Shown: positions 36,910-47,254, counted from the first letter of the stretch. The stretch: DNA of 64,000 nt from Corynebacterium sp. Marseille-P4321 (GCF_903645305.1 NZ_CAHJXO010000002.1:62001-126000), one strand, 5' to 3'. Program-made: numbers and translations. The notes: generated by a model not told the origin, from the sequence alone.

Positions 36910-37497
36910 TTACTCGTCTCCTTCTTCCGCATCAGGGTCGGTGTACACGGCCATGTCCATCCGCGCGATGCCGTAGAGGCGTTTCTTCAGTTTCTGCCCC
37001 GTCGGCGTGAATTCCGCTGGCCAGGCGGTCTCGGGGCTTTCGCGGTGGCGTTCGACGACGACCACGGCGCCGTCGATAAGCAATGGCTTCAGTGCCTCAA
37101 CCATCTCCGCGACGGCTTCATCCGCAAGCTCGTAGGGCGGGTCGGCGAGCACCATGTCGAAGTGCTTGCGCGGCCCTGAGGCGACGTACGTGGACGCCTT
37201 CACCGGCTCGACGCGTACGTTCGGGTGCCCAACAACGCCGGCGTTGAAGTTGATGATCTCCACCGCGCGCGGATCGTTTTCCACCAACACCACCTCGGCG
37301 GCGCCGCGCGATGCTGCTTCCAGCCCGAGCGCGCCGGAGCCTGCGAAGAGGTCGAGCACATGCTTATCGACGAAACCAAACCGCACCTGCAACGAGGAAA
37401 ACAACCCTTCCCTCGCCCTGTCGGAGGTGGGCCTGGTGCCCTCCGGCGGGACCTTAATCTTCCGGCCGCGGGCCTCGCCCGAGATGATGCGATTCAT
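36910..37497 (-). CDS. rsmD: 16S rRNA guanine-N2 methyltransferase RsmD
   Basis: 195 residues. It methylates G966 of 16S rRNA. ATG 37497 (M-N-R-I-I-S-G-E-A-R-G-R-K-I-K) matches the family start; a GTG two codons upstream is possible. The Rossmann core is seen in VLDLFAGSGALGLEAASRGA and the catalytic N/D-P-P-Y motif as LADPPYEL. TRPTSDRAREGLFSSL is characteristic. Two copies of the dispersed 11-mer lie within 300 bases in this gene, in opposite orientation (37071 and 37362). It lies between recG and coaD on the same strand. Confidence 0.96.
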   Translation of the reverse strand: MNRIISGEARGRKIKVPPEGTRPTSDRAREGLFSSLQVRFGFVDKHVLDLFAGSGALGLEAASRGAAEVVLVENDPRAVEIINFNAGVVGHPNVRVEPVKASTYVASGPRKHFDMVLADPPYELADEAVAEMVEALKPLLIDGAVVVVERHRESPETAWPAEFTPTGQKLKKRLYGIARMDMAVYTDPDAEEGDE

Positions 37498-37524
37498 GCC
37501 CACACTCTAACGCTTCGCCGCGGC

Positions 37525-39627
37525 CTAGCTTTTGTTCAGGTACTCGAAGTCGCTGGGGGCGAAGTCGGCCGTGACCGCGCGGGCGAACTCGAGGTTGTTC
37601 TTCACAATGCTGCCCGCGTCCTTGTAGGCGCGCTCGACGATTTTGAAGTCCTCGACCAGGTTGATCAGGCGCAAGGTCCGTTTCTCACCGGACTGGTCGG
37701 TGCCCAGCACGTCGCCCTCGCGGCGGGTGAGCAGGTCCAGCTCGGCGAGCGCGAACCCGTCGGTCGTCGCGGCGACCTCACTGACGCGACGGAACGACGG
37801 CGTGCCTTCCGCGGCGAGCGTATGAAACAGGCACAGCGACTGGTTGCCGCCGCGGCCCACACGCCCGCGGAGCTGATGCAGCTGGGAAACGCCGAAGTGC
37901 TCCGCTTCGCGCACCATCATCACGGTGGCGTTGGCTACGTCCACGCCCACCTCAATCACCGTGGTGGACACGAGCACGTCGATGCCGCCCGCGGCGAAAT
38001 CCGCCATCACGCGGTCTTTCTCGTCGCCCTTCATGCGCCCGTGCAGCACCTCGACGGTTAAGCCTTTGAGCTCGCCGGCGGCAAGCTTGGACGCGACCTC
38101 GAGCACCCCGCCTTCGCCGTCAATGCGCGGGCAGACGATGTAGGCCTGGTGGCCCGCGGCCACGTCCTCGCGGATCTTTTCCCACGCCCTCTCAACCCAG
38201 CGCTCCTTGAACTCCGGCACCACCGCTGACTGGATGGGTTTGCGCCCGCCGGGCAGCTCGCGCAGCGTGGAGACCTCCAGGTCGCCGAAGACGGTGATGG
38301 CGATGGTGCGAGGAATTGGCGTAGCTGTCATCACCAGAAGGTGCGGCGTGGTCTCCCCAGCTTTGGCGCGCAGCTTATCGCGCTGCTCTACCCCGAAGCG
38401 GTGCTGCTCATCCACCACCACGAGCCCAAGGTTGAAAAAGTCCACGCCTTCCTGCAACAGCGCGTGGGTGCCCACCACGATGTCGGCCTCACCCGTGACG
38501 ATCTTCAGCAGCGCTTCCTGCTTCTGCGCCGCCGGCATGGACCCGGTGAGCGCCACCACCCGGGTAGGCAGGCCAGCGCGCATCAGCGTGAGCGTGAGCG
38601 AGCGGGCGTGCTGCAAAACGAGCACCTCCGTGGGTGCGAGCAGCGCGCACTGGGCGCCGTTGTCCACGGCCTGCAGCATCGCCACGAGCGCCACGACGGT
38701 TTTGCCGGAACCCACCTCGCCCTGGAGCAGGCGGCTCATCGGCGTGGTGCCGCGCATATCGGCGGTGATATCCGCCACCACTTCCTTCTGACCGGTGGTG
38801 AGGGGGAACGGCAGATTGTCTAGCAACGCCTGTTGGTCACCGTCGCGCACAAACGGCAGCGCCGGGGCGTTTTGCGCATCCGCGTCGTGGCGGCGCACGC
38901 CCATCGCTAGGGCGACCGAGAGCGCCTCGTCGTACTTCAGGCGGTACTTCGCCTTCGCGGGGCCTTCCGGTCCGGGTTCGTGAATCTGCCGGATGGCGGA
39001 GTTCAACGGCAGCATCCCGATTGGGGTGAATCCGAGCGGCTCCTCGATGGGCGGCAGCGACTGCAGCACAGCGTGCACCGCGCCCATAATCGTCCACGTG
39101 GTAAGGCCTTTAACCGTGGGGTAGATCGGCAGCCACTCGCGGCCGCTCATGATTTCCTCTAAGTCACCGAAGTGCGCGAGCTGGCGCAGCGACCCCGTGG
39201 CCTCCGTCGGCCCGTCGAGCAGCACGAAGTCCGGGTGCTGCAGCTGGTGCTGCCCGCGGAAGGTGTCGTACTTGCCGGTAAACATCGCGCGCCTGCCGGG
39301 TTTGAGCACGTTGCGCGCGTACGCCGATCCGAAGAACGTCACCTGAAACTCGGTTTTGCCGTCGTGCACCGTCACGCGGGTAATCGGGCGCTTCGGTTGC
39401 TTGGCCGAGGGGATGGTTTGCGAATGGGTCACGGTGCCGATGACGGTAACGGTGTCGCCCGGGAGCACGTCGCTCAAGTCCGCCCCGGTGCCGTAGTGCA
39501 CGTACCTGCGCGGGTAATGCGCGAGTAGTTCGCCGCAGGTGGTGATGCCCAAAGCCTTGCCAATCGCCTTCGCCTGCTTCGCCGGAATGACCTCCGCAAG
39601 CTCGCGATTGTCCTTGAACCCGAGCAT
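37525..39627 (-). CDS. recG: ATP-dependent DNA helicase RecG
   Basis: 700 residues. RecG remodels stalled replication forks and branched DNA. The N-terminal wedge (OB-fold) domain includes GDTVTVIGTVTHSQTIPS. The helicase core has Walker A LLQGEVGSGKTVVAL, DEAH-like VVDEQHRFGVEQR, MTATPIPRTI, and the motif VI region QLRGRVGRGG. It starts right after the DAK2 gene on the same strand with no gap. Downstream lies rsmD. The order DAK2-recG-rsmD-coaD is conserved in actinobacteria. Length and motifs are normal. Confidence 0.97.
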   Translation of the reverse strand: MLGFKDNRELAEVIPAKQAKAIGKALGITTCGELLAHYPRRYVHYGTGADLSDVLPGDTVTVIGTVTHSQTIPSAKQPKRPITRVTVHDGKTEFQVTFFGSAYARNVLKPGRRAMFTGKYDTFRGQHQLQHPDFVLLDGPTEATGSLRQLAHFGDLEEIMSGREWLPIYPTVKGLTTWTIMGAVHAVLQSLPPIEEPLGFTPIGMLPLNSAIRQIHEPGPEGPAKAKYRLKYDEALSVALAMGVRRHDADAQNAPALPFVRDGDQQALLDNLPFPLTTGQKEVVADITADMRGTTPMSRLLQGEVGSGKTVVALVAMLQAVDNGAQCALLAPTEVLVLQHARSLTLTLMRAGLPTRVVALTGSMPAAQKQEALLKIVTGEADIVVGTHALLQEGVDFFNLGLVVVDEQHRFGVEQRDKLRAKAGETTPHLLVMTATPIPRTIAITVFGDLEVSTLRELPGGRKPIQSAVVPEFKERWVERAWEKIREDVAAGHQAYIVCPRIDGEGGVLEVASKLAAGELKGLTVEVLHGRMKGDEKDRVMADFAAGGIDVLVSTTVIEVGVDVANATVMMVREAEHFGVSQLHQLRGRVGRGGNQSLCLFHTLAAEGTPSFRRVSEVAATTDGFALAELDLLTRREGDVLGTDQSGEKRTLRLINLVEDFKIVERAYKDAGSIVKNNLEFARAVTADFAPSDFEYLNKS

Positions 39628-41229
39628 TTACTCCACCCCTATCTCCGCGCACGCTCCTAGACCATCTGCAGGATAGACCATCACGTCGACACCAATTTTC
39701 GGTTCGAGTTCTTGCAGCTCATCCGCTGTAAGCGCACTTTCGCCTTCGGGGTCGAACAGGATGGTCACCTGCTCCCCGCCCCGCTCGAGCAGGTAGCGGC
39801 AGGCACCTTCGACCGCCTCGAGCGGGGATTCGGCGATAAGCAGCGTCTCGCCCCGGGATGTCACCACCACATCCCCCTTCGCCACAGCCCCGCCGGGCAC
39901 TAGCGCGCCCTTCTCAGCCCGGTGGGCGACTGCGGTACGCATCTCCCCGGCCGCCTCGGACATCGTGAACGCCGCGGTGGCCAACGGCTGATCCGGGTCG
40001 TGGACAGCGAGCGCGGCGATGCCGGACACCAGCCGCACCGTGGGCAGCAGCGTGATGGATTGCTCCATCGCGCGCGTGGTTTTCTCCACGGCGGCAAGGT
40101 TCTGGTTCGACAGCAGCCCGTTCGGCAGCACGATGACCTCGTCGGAGGCGGACGAGCGAATCACCGCCAGCATGTCCGAGATCACGTCCGGCCCCGGTGC
40201 GACGGTCTTTGCGCCCGCCTGCGAATACAGGTCGGTGAGCGATCCGGGTGGCGTGACAGCCAAGATGAGCCTGCTGGGCTCGGCGGCCGCCGCGGGCGCA
40301 GTGATCGGCGGCAGAGCCTCGAGCCGCAAATCGCTCACCTCGCCCATCGCGTACGCCGTCTGCACCACTTCGCCCGCGTCGTGCGAGTGGATGTGCACCT
40401 TCGCCTCGGTGTCCGAGATGCGCGCGATGACCAGGCTGTCGCCCATCCCCGCAATCGCCTGCTCGAGCGCATCCACGTCGCCGCGGAACACGCACAGCAC
40501 CTCGATCGCGGCGGCAGCATCCCCATGTTGCAGGGGTACATGCTTATCGACGCCTCCCGGTCCCTCATCCGCGCCATCTTCGGCCCCCCGGGCTTCGTCG
40601 AGAAGCGTCTCGAGCATGATCACCAACCCGGTGCCGCCCGCGTCCACTACCCCGGCTTCGCGCAGTGCGTCGAGCTGGGACGGAGTGTTCGCCAGCGCGG
40701 TGCGGGCGGCGACGGTGGCGGGCTCAGCGACGTCGAGAAGCTTCAGCCCATCCGGGGCCGGCGCGTTCTCCACAGCCTGTCGCGCGGCGGCCGCGGCGGC
40801 GCGCAGCACCGTGATTACGGTGCCCTCCACCGGTTCCGCGATCGCCTTGTCCACGAAGCGCACGGCGTTTTGCAGCGCGTCGGCGACCACGTGCGCGTCT
40901 GCCGCGCTGTCGCCGATGGATTCCGCGAGGCCCCGCATCACCTGGGACAGCACCACGCCGGAGTTGCCGCGCGCTCCGCGCACCGCACCGACGGCGAGCG
41001 CCTCAGCCACCTCCCTGGCTCCCGCGCCGGCTCCCAGCTCATCCGCTTGCGCGACCGCCGCAAGCATGGTGTGGGCCATGTTCGAACCCGTATCCGCATC
41101 CGGTACAGGGAACACGTTGAGCTGGTTGATCTCCACCCGCCGCCGGTCAAGCTCCGCCGCCGCGCGACGCGCCCACGCGTAGAGGCGCGCCCCGTCGAAC
41201 GCGTCGGTGGGAAGCGGTGAAGCACACAT
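39628..41229 (-). CDS. DAK2-domain protein (FakA/YloV-like)
   Basis: 533 residues with an N-terminal DhaL-like (DAK2) ATP-binding domain: V-P-D-A-D-T-G-S-N-M is the Mg/ATP aspartate motif and RGARGNSGVVLSQVMRGL a second contact. The middle and C-terminal domains match the DegV-adjacent FakA/YloV group, which in Firmicutes phosphorylates fatty acids bound to FakB. No FakB/DegV gene is in the window, so a fatty acid kinase role is only a family inference. Compared with FakA it has a long alanine-rich stretch around residues 165-290. It precedes recG on the same strand. Confidence 0.88.
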   Translation of the reverse strand: MCASPLPTDAFDGARLYAWARRAAAELDRRRVEINQLNVFPVPDADTGSNMAHTMLAAVAQADELGAGAGAREVAEALAVGAVRGARGNSGVVLSQVMRGLAESIGDSAADAHVVADALQNAVRFVDKAIAEPVEGTVITVLRAAAAAARQAVENAPAPDGLKLLDVAEPATVAARTALANTPSQLDALREAGVVDAGGTGLVIMLETLLDEARGAEDGADEGPGGVDKHVPLQHGDAAAAIEVLCVFRGDVDALEQAIAGMGDSLVIARISDTEAKVHIHSHDAGEVVQTAYAMGEVSDLRLEALPPITAPAAAAEPSRLILAVTPPGSLTDLYSQAGAKTVAPGPDVISDMLAVIRSSASDEVIVLPNGLLSNQNLAAVEKTTRAMEQSITLLPTVRLVSGIAALAVHDPDQPLATAAFTMSEAAGEMRTAVAHRAEKGALVPGGAVAKGDVVVTSRGETLLIAESPLEAVEGACRYLLERGGEQVTILFDPEGESALTADELQELEPKIGVDVMVYPADGLGACAEIGVE

Positions 41230-41260
41230 GCTGCGAAAGTGTACAGTTCGCCGCCGCTAG

Positions 41261-41911
41261 CTATTGAGCAAGGCCCCAGTCCACCGGTTCCGCACCCTGC
41301 TGGGCGAGAAGCGCATTCGCGCGTGAGAACGGACGCGAACCGAAGAACCCGCGCGAGGCGGACAGCGGCGAAGGGTGCGGCGACTCAATCCGCGGGGTGT
41401 CGCCGAGGAACGCCGCCGCGGACTGCGCATCGCGGCCCCACAAGATGGCCACCAGTGGCGCGCCGCGCGCCACCAGCGTCTCTATGGCCGCCTGCGTGAT
41501 GGCCTCCCACCCTTTACCGCGGTGCGAGGCGGGTTTGCCGGGCCGCACCGTAAGGCAGCGGTTGAGCAGCATGATGCCTTGGTTGGACCAGGCCGTGAGG
41601 TCGCCGTCTTTGCGGGGTGGGATGCCCAGATCGTCGTAAAGCTCTTTGTAAATATTCACCAGCGAGCGCGGCGCGGCGACCCCAGGCTGCGTGGAAAACG
41701 CCAGGCCCATGGGGTGGCCGGGCGTGGGGTACGGGTCTTGGCCCACGATGAGCACACGCACCTCGTCGAAAGGGTCCGCGAACGCGCGGAGGATGTCATG
41801 GCCGCGCGGCAGGTATTCGTCTTCGCCGCGCAGAAAATCGCCCATTGCGTGGATCTGATCCTCAACCGGGGCAAGTGGCGCCTGCCAGGATTCGTGCACA
41901 GGCAAACTCAT
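41261..41911 (-). CDS. ung: Uracil-DNA glycosylase, family 1
   Basis: A 216-residue Ung, which removes uracil from DNA. The water-activating motif is [17 protein letters not shown], the aromatic/Asn motif [10 protein letters not shown], and the DNA-binding loop [22 protein letters not shown] 41911 (M-S-L-P-V-H-E-S-W) is preferred, because GGGAGAG lies 6 bases upstream and its ATGA overlaps the thiL stop, showing coupling; an ATG at 41926 is the alternative. Part of the run thiL-ung-DAK2-recG. Length is typical. Confidence 0.97.
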   Translation of the reverse strand: MSLPVHESWQAPLAPVEDQIHAMGDFLRGEDEYLPRGHDILRAFADPFDEVRVLIVGQDPYPTPGHPMGLAFSTQPGVAAPRSLVNIYKELYDDLGIPPRKDGDLTAWSNQGIMLLNRCLTVRPGKPASHRGKGWEAITQAAIETLVARGAPLVAILWGRDAQSAAAFLGDTPRIESPHPSPLSASRGFFGSRPFSRANALLAQQGAEPVDWGLAQ

Positions 41912-42873
41912 GCGAAGCTCTCCCATCCGCTAGAGGTGTTCGGCGCGGCGCCGTCGATACGCACGCCCGCCTTGCGCGACACCGTGCCGATGGAGCGAAA
42001 GCCCACCGGCGCCGAGCCTTCGATGGTGCCTATCAGCGTGTGGTCCTCGCCGCCGCCGAGCACCCACTCCCACGGGTCGACGCCGAGCAGCTTCCCGGCG
42101 CGCACCATGAGCGCATCGGGGGCGATGGCCACGGAGGAAAGCTCGATGCCCACCGCGGAGTGTTCCGCGATAGCTCCAATGTCGCGGATGAGCCCGTCGG
42201 AGTTGTCGGTCATCGCAGTGGCCCCTGCGGCGCGCGCCACCACGCCGCGGCCAGGCTCTATATCCGGCACCTGGTGCGCGCGCACGAGCGGCTCTAAGTC
42301 TTCCGGGATCTCCACGCCGGACTGCAGGAGTGCCAATCCCGCGGCGGAGTAACCGATGCGCCCATGCGCGACGACACGCAGGCCGGGTCGCGCCCGGTCC
42401 AAGCGCAGCGCGTCGCGGTTGCCGCCGAGTGAACCGATGGCCGTGACCGAGACAACGATGTACTCGCCGGCGGTAACGTCGCCGCCGACCAGCTCGCAGC
42501 CGAAGCGCTGCGCCGCCTCGCCCACGCCGCCGGCGAGCTGCTCGATGACCGCTACCGGTGTGTGCTTCGGTGCGGAGACCGCAAGCAGGGCCGCAATCGG
42601 GCGCGCACCCATCGCCTCGATGTCCGCGAAGTTCTGCACGGCGGCCTTTTGGCCGAGCAGGCGCGGCGTGGTGGTTTCGGGCGTGAAGTGGCGGCCTTCG
42701 ACAAGCATGTCGGTACCTGCCACCACGCGCGAGTTCGGGGCGGAGGCTGTGAGCACCGCAGCGTCGTCACCATTGAGCGCTGAGGGCGCCGCTCGGCGGA
42801 TCACCCGGATCACTTCGCGCTCGCCTGCCTCGCCGAGTGTTGGCCCGCCTGTGGGGAAACCTTTCTCAATCAC
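41908..42873 (-). CDS. thiL: Thiamine-monophosphate kinase
   Basis: A 321-residue ATP-dependent kinase turning thiamine phosphate into thiamine diphosphate, the cofactor form. GTG start 42873 (V-I-E-K-G-F-P-T). Motifs are NGDDAAVL (Mg), [20 protein letters not shown], and [17 protein letters not shown] with the conserved aspartate and glutamate. [18 protein letters not shown] and the late [12 protein letters not shown] are also present. The fold belongs with PurM. It is the first gene of the thiL-ung run. Upstream is a 13-bp tandem repeat and the divergent DUF3515 gene. Confidence 0.96.
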   Translation of the reverse strand: MIEKGFPTGGPTLGEAGEREVIRVIRRAAPSALNGDDAAVLTASAPNSRVVAGTDMLVEGRHFTPETTTPRLLGQKAAVQNFADIEAMGARPIAALLAVSAPKHTPVAVIEQLAGGVGEAAQRFGCELVGGDVTAGEYIVVSVTAIGSLGGNRDALRLDRARPGLRVVAHGRIGYSAAGLALLQSGVEIPEDLEPLVRAHQVPDIEPGRGVVARAAGATAMTDNSDGLIRDIGAIAEHSAVGIELSSVAIAPDALMVRAGKLLGVDPWEWVLGGGEDHTLIGTIEGSAPVGFRSIGTVSRKAGVRIDGAAPNTSSGWESFA

Positions 42874-42923
42874 GTTGTAGCGACTGCCCCTTTCCGCATC
42901 TGCCGCGTCTTAGCCACTGGGTC

Positions 42924-42975
42924 CGTTCACTGTGCCCGTTCACTGTGCCCGTTCACTGGGCCCGTTCACTGGGCC
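42924..42975. repeat. Four tandem copies of a 13-bp unit
   Basis: CGTTCACTGTGCC occurs twice, then CGTTCACTGGGCC twice, head to tail without spacers. The block sits between thiL and DUF3515, 8 bases before the TACACT -10 box of the DUF3515 gene. Copy number could change by slippage and alter promoter spacing. It is too short and spacer-free to be a CRISPR. Confidence 0.9.
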
Positions 42976-42997
42976 CGCTTGACTACACTGCTTCGCC

Positions 42998-43927
42998 ATG
43001 AGCTCCACGGCGCACGAATCCCAGATTAACCGCACCGCAATCTACGTCAGCCTTGCCCTCGCCGTTGCACTTGTGCTGGGCGTGGTGATCGGCGCTCGGA
43101 TGTACTTCGAGCGCGTCGCGCTTGCGCCGGTGGCCATGCCGGAGCTCCCGGCCCCGCAGGCGGATTCGCCGGAGTGCGCGGAATTTATCGCCGGACTCCC
43201 GCAGCAGGTACTCGGGCACTCCCGCGCAGAGGTCGCCGATCCCGCACCGGCGGGCACGGCCGCGTGGCAGTCATCCTCCACCGAGCGCGTCACGCTGCGT
43301 TGCGGTGTGGAGATGCCGGAGCAGTACAACGAGTACGCAGTCACGCACGAGGTCGACGGAGTTCGCTGGATGCGCGTCGACGATGTCACCCCACAGTCGA
43401 ACCTTTCCACCTGGTACACGGTTGATCGCTCGCCCGTTGTGGCGGTAACCGCGGACCGCTCGCAGGTCGACGAAGGTGACTCCCCCGCCTCCGAACTCAA
43501 TGCCGCCGCGCTGCCGAAGGAGGACCAGGCACCTCGTCCGGCGCCATTGGCGGATCTCGAAACCGCTGGCGACGCGGCGCGCTGCGACGAGCTGCTCTCC
43601 GCAGTACCGGCGGAGCTTGCCGAGGGCTACGCCCCGGTTGACGCGAAGAGCGAGAACACGGCTGTGTGGGTGGCCGAGGGTAAAGACCCGATTGTCCTGC
43701 GCTGCGGCGTCGCCGCACCAAGAAACTACGGCCCCGGCGCGCAGCTAACCCAGATCAACGAGGTGCCCTGGTTCGAGGACGTAGTCTTAGCCAACGGCAC
43801 AACGTCCGCGGTGTGGTACGCGCTTGGCCGCGACACGGACATCGCCGCCTCCATCCCCCAGGCGGAGAGCAACGAGGCCATCACGCGGCTGACCAACCTC
43901 ATCGCCGCGCACACGGGCGAGCAGTAG
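42998..43927 (+). CDS. DUF3515-type membrane-anchored protein, two domains
   Basis: 309 residues. A short cytoplasmic start is followed by one membrane helix (TAIYVSLALAVALVLGVVIG), then two similar outside domains. Each has a cysteine near its start (E-C-A-E-F, R-C-D-E-L), an L-R-C-G-V motif and a tail ending in a W-Y-T/A strand. Each domain probably forms one internal disulfide. The family sits between thiL and ddl in corynebacteria and mycobacteria, but its function is unknown. Most members I know have one domain, so this looks like an internal duplication. TACACT 8 bases before the ATG suggests a leaderless mRNA. Confidence 0.8.
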   Translation: MSSTAHESQINRTAIYVSLALAVALVLGVVIGARMYFERVALAPVAMPELPAPQADSPECAEFIAGLPQQVLGHSRAEVADPAPAGTAAWQSSSTERVTLRCGVEMPEQYNEYAVTHEVDGVRWMRVDDVTPQSNLSTWYTVDRSPVVAVTADRSQVDEGDSPASELNAAALPKEDQAPRPAPLADLETAGDAARCDELLSAVPAELAEGYAPVDAKSENTAVWVAEGKDPIVLRCGVAAPRNYGPGAQLTQINEVPWFEDVVLANGTTSAVWYALGRDTDIAASIPQAESNEAITRLTNLIAAHTGEQ

Positions 43928-43935
43928 CGGCCTGT

Positions 43936-44979
43936 CTAGCGCAGGGCTGTGCGCACGAGCACGTCGAGTAGCTCCGGGTAGCTCACCCCGCTTGCGGCCC
44001 ACACCTGCGGGTACATGGAGATCGCGGTGAAGCCCGGCATGGTGTTGATCTCGTTGAGCACCGGCCCGTGTTCGGTGACGAAGAAGTCCACGCGCGCGAG
44101 CGACTTGCAACCGATGGCGTGGTAGGCCGTCACCGCGAGGGTGCGCAGTTCATCCAAAACGTCCTCGGCGTAAGGAGCCGGGATCGTCGCGGTGACCTCA
44201 TCTTCCAGGTACTTCGTTTCAAACCCGTAGAAGCCCTCCGCGGATTCGCCAGTGCCGTTGAGTTGAGCCGGTAGGGATGCGGCCACTGTGCCGTCGGGGC
44301 GCTCCAGCACGCCGACTTCCACCTCGGTGCCGGTCAGCTCGGCCTCCACGATCACTTTGCCGTCGGATTCGCGCGCCAGCTCGACAGCTGCGGCGAGGTC
44401 TTCCCAGCGCGTCACCTTGGACACGCCGATGGAGGATCCCCCGTTCGCCGGTTTCACGAACACCGGTAGCGAAAGGTACTCGCGCTGCTCCTCGGTGAGC
44501 TCCTCGCCTGCGCGCAGCACCACCTCCCGGGTGATCGCGATGCCGGCGGCTGACACCAGTTTTTTGGTGTACTCCTTGTCCATCCCGCACGCGGACGCCA
44601 GCACACCTGGCCCGACATACGGCACCCCGGCGAGCTCCAGCAGCCCCTGCACGGTGCCGTCCTCGCCGTACTTGCCGTGTAACACCGGGAAGACCACATC
44701 CACCTGGGTGAGTTGCTCGCCTGTGGCGACGTCGAAAAGCTGCCCTTTGCGCAACGGGTTGACCGAAAGCGCGATTTCGCGCCCACCCTGCACCACCGGT
44801 AGCGCCTCACCGCGCACCGGGTCGTGCTCCCCTTCCACCCACACGCCGCCGCGGGTGATTCCCACGGGCACAACCTCGTACGTCTCCGGCGGCAGGTTGG
44901 CCATCACTGAAGCCGCGGAAATGCAGGAAATAGAGTGTTCGGTGGACATGCCACCGTAGAGGACAGCTATACGAATCAC
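43936..44979 (-). CDS. ddl: D-alanine--D-alanine ligase
   Basis: A 347-residue ATP-grasp enzyme making the D-Ala-D-Ala ends of peptidoglycan precursors. GTG 44979 (V-I-R-I-A-V-L-Y-G-G-M-S-T-E-H-S) gives the family start; an upstream TTG at 44997 is in frame. Motifs are FPVLHGKYGEDGTVQGLLE, DKEYTKKLVSAAGI, FVKPANGGSSIGVSKV and the Mg-binding NEINTMPGFT. It is convergent with DUF3515, 8 bases apart. gpsA lies upstream on the same strand, the usual actinobacterial order. Confidence 0.96.
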   Translation of the reverse strand: MIRIAVLYGGMSTEHSISCISAASVMANLPPETYEVVPVGITRGGVWVEGEHDPVRGEALPVVQGGREIALSVNPLRKGQLFDVATGEQLTQVDVVFPVLHGKYGEDGTVQGLLELAGVPYVGPGVLASACGMDKEYTKKLVSAAGIAITREVVLRAGEELTEEQREYLSLPVFVKPANGGSSIGVSKVTRWEDLAAAVELARESDGKVIVEAELTGTEVEVGVLERPDGTVAASLPAQLNGTGESAEGFYGFETKYLEDEVTATIPAPYAEDVLDELRTLAVTAYHAIGCKSLARVDFFVTEHGPVLNEINTMPGFTAISMYPQVWAASGVSYPELLDVLVRTALR

Positions 44980-45060
44980 GGGGATAAACCCTAACAAGGC
45001 ACGGGCCGCCGACTGGCACCCGGCGCGCGTGAAACTACCGCGTAAACCTACCGCGTGAAC

Positions 45061-46059
45061 CTACTCGGCCTTCTTGCTTCTCCCCATCAGCGCCGCGATC
45101 GCGTCGGAGACCTTCATTCCCTCGTGGCACACGGCGTGCACGGCCTGGGTGATCGGCATCTCCACAGAGTGGGTTTGGGAGAGCTGGAAGATGCTTGTCG
45201 ACGAAGTAACGCCCTCCGCGACCTGCCCTTTCGTGGATTGCTTCGCCTCCGCCACCGTTGCACCCGCCCCGAGAGCAGCGCCGAACGTGCGGTTGCGGGA
45301 CAGCGGCGACGCACACGTGGCCACCAAGTCACCCATCCCAGCGAGCCCGGAGAAGGTGCGCGCGTCCGCCCCGAGCGCGGCTCCCAGGCGGGTGATCTCC
45401 GCCAATCCGCGGGTGATCAAAGTGGCCTGGGTGTTGTGGCCGAGCCCCTGCCCGGCCGCCATGCCACAGGCGAGCGCGATGACGTTCTTCGTCGCGCCGC
45501 CGATTTCGCAGCCCACCACGTCCGTGTTGGTGTACGGGCGCAGGTAGCTCGTCGCGCACGCGGCCTGCACCAGCTTCGCCCGGTTCTCATCCTCGCACGC
45601 GATCACGGTCGCGGCGGGCTGTTCCTGTGCAATCTCCCGCGAGAGGTTCGGCCCGCTGAGCGCGGCAACGCGCTCGGCGGGGGCGCCGGTGACCTCGGCG
45701 ATGATCTCGCTCATGCGCATGTGCGTGCCCGTCTCGATGCCCTTGGAGATAGAAAGCAGCGTCGCGTCCTGCGGCAGCATCGGCTTCCACGTCTCGAGGT
45801 TGTCGCGCATCGTCTGACTCGGCACGGCGAACACGACGATCGCCGCGGCCTCGAGCGCCGCTTCCGCATCGCTTGTGGCCTCCACCGCTTCCGGCAGCTG
45901 GATATCCGGCAGGTAGTCCGGGTTGACGCGGGTGTCGGCGATGGTCTCGGCGAGTGCGCTGCGACGCGCCCACAGCGCCACCGGGTTTCCAGCATCGGCG
46001 AACACCTTGGCAAGGGTTGTGCCCCAGGAGCCTGCGCCCAGCACTGCCACATTGACCAT
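45061..46059 (-). CDS. gpsA: Glycerol-3-phosphate dehydrogenase (NAD(P)+)
   Basis: 332 residues. It reduces dihydroxyacetone phosphate to glycerol-3-phosphate for phospholipids. ATG 46059 ([17 protein letters not shown]) begins with the nucleotide-binding motif, and CAGGAG lies 6 bases upstream. Also seen are [23 protein letters not shown], the substrate lysine region [19 protein letters not shown], and [18 protein letters not shown]. It is divergent from the NUDIX gene and precedes ddl. Confidence 0.97.
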   Translation of the reverse strand: MVNVAVLGAGSWGTTLAKVFADAGNPVALWARRSALAETIADTRVNPDYLPDIQLPEAVEATSDAEAALEAAAIVVFAVPSQTMRDNLETWKPMLPQDATLLSISKGIETGTHMRMSEIIAEVTGAPAERVAALSGPNLSREIAQEQPAATVIACEDENRAKLVQAACATSYLRPYTNTDVVGCEIGGATKNVIALACGMAAGQGLGHNTQATLITRGLAEITRLGAALGADARTFSGLAGMGDLVATCASPLSRNRTFGAALGAGATVAEAKQSTKGQVAEGVTSSTSIFQLSQTHSVEMPITQAVHAVCHEGMKVSDAIAALMGRSKKAE

Positions 46060-46166
46060 GTCGTCTCCTGTCGTTGCCCGATGCTTTTGGTGTGCGAATG
46101 TCCGCAATAACGTACCACTGTGCCCCGACATGGCGCGCTGTGCGGCCGTGGGACAAAATAGAACGT

Positions 46167-47198
46167 ATGCCGAGTACATCCGACAAGCAGCAATCAGGCG
46201 ACGGGAAGCTTTCCGAACAGGACAAAGACGCCCGCGGCGAGATGTTCCTCACCGGCCGCCGGCAAGAGATCCCGAAACGCCCCCAAGATGAGTTCAAGCG
46301 CACCACGCTCGCCGCCGGCGCGGTGCTGTGGCGCGGCGACCTCGAGGCGCCCGAATCCTTGGAGTTCGCCTGCATCCACCGGCCGCACTACGACGACTGG
46401 TCGCTGGCCAAAGGCAAGGTCGATCCCGACGAATCCCTGGTGCAGACCGCAGTGCGCGAAATCAGGGAGGAAACGGGTTACGACGTTCGCCTGGGCAAGC
46501 TCATCGGCAAAACCGTCTACCCGGTGAAGAAGACCACGAAGGTGGTTTACTACTGGACCGGCGAGGTTATCGGCGGCGAGTTTGCGGCCAACGATGAGGT
46601 CGACGAGATCCGCTGGCTGCATATCGACGAAGCGATCGAGCTGATGACCTACGACCTCGACCGGGAGGTGCTGGCGAAGGCGAAGAAGCGTTTCCGCACG
46701 CCCGCCGACGCGCGCATCCTCTACGTGCGCCACGCAAAGGCCCACGACCGGGAGAAGTGGTCCGGCAACGACAATCTGCGCCCGCTGGACAAAAAGGGCC
46801 GCCGACAGTCGGAGATGCTCGTGCCGTTGCTTTCCGCGTTCCACCCGGAGCGGATCTTCTCCGCGCTGCCGGAGCGTTGCCAATCGACGGTCGCTCCGCT
46901 GGCTGACGAGTTGGGGTGCGAAGTGCACGTCGATAAGCGTCTTGGCGACGATGCCTGGCTGGAGCAGATGGTCGAGGCCCAGCGCGCCTTCATGGAGGTT
47001 GTGGAGCTGGGCGGCACCAGCGTGATCTGCGCCCAAGGCGAGATCATCCCGGGCATGCTCGCGTGGCTATCCAGCCAGGGCACACTGCCGTTCGACGGCG
47101 ACATCAACGCGAAGAAGGGATCTACCTGGGTGCTTACCTTCCGCGGGGGCAAGCTCACCGGCGCCGACTACATCCCCACCGCACTACCTGTGATGTAG
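46167..47198 (+). CDS. mutT1: NUDIX hydrolase fused to histidine phosphatase (MutT1-like)
   Basis: 343 residues from ATG 46167. Residues about 45-190 form a NUDIX domain with the full box G-K-V-D-P-D-E-(7)-R-E-I-R-E-E-T-G-Y. Residues about 190-343 form a histidine phosphatase domain starting with [15 protein letters not shown], where RHA is the phosphohistidine motif. This two-domain layout is that of mycobacterial MutT1, which breaks down 8-oxo-dGTP and diadenosine polyphosphates. A role in nucleotide-pool cleaning is likely. No ribosome-binding site is apparent; TAGAAC-like bases just upstream suggest a leaderless mRNA. One 11-mer copy is at 46928. Confidence 0.88.
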   Translation: MPSTSDKQQSGDGKLSEQDKDARGEMFLTGRRQEIPKRPQDEFKRTTLAAGAVLWRGDLEAPESLEFACIHRPHYDDWSLAKGKVDPDESLVQTAVREIREETGYDVRLGKLIGKTVYPVKKTTKVVYYWTGEVIGGEFAANDEVDEIRWLHIDEAIELMTYDLDREVLAKAKKRFRTPADARILYVRHAKAHDREKWSGNDNLRPLDKKGRRQSEMLVPLLSAFHPERIFSALPERCQSTVAPLADELGCEVHVDKRLGDDAWLEQMVEAQRAFMEVVELGGTSVICAQGEIIPGMLAWLSSQGTLPFDGDINAKKGSTWVLTFRGGKLTGADYIPTALPVM

Positions 47199-47254
47199 GC
47201 ACGAGCGCACAAACGCGAAAAGACGCCTATGAAAGGACACAAAGGACTCAAAGC

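Noticed and set aside
42924..42975. CRISPR array
   Set aside because: The units are 13 bp and contiguous, with no spacers and no cas genes in the window.
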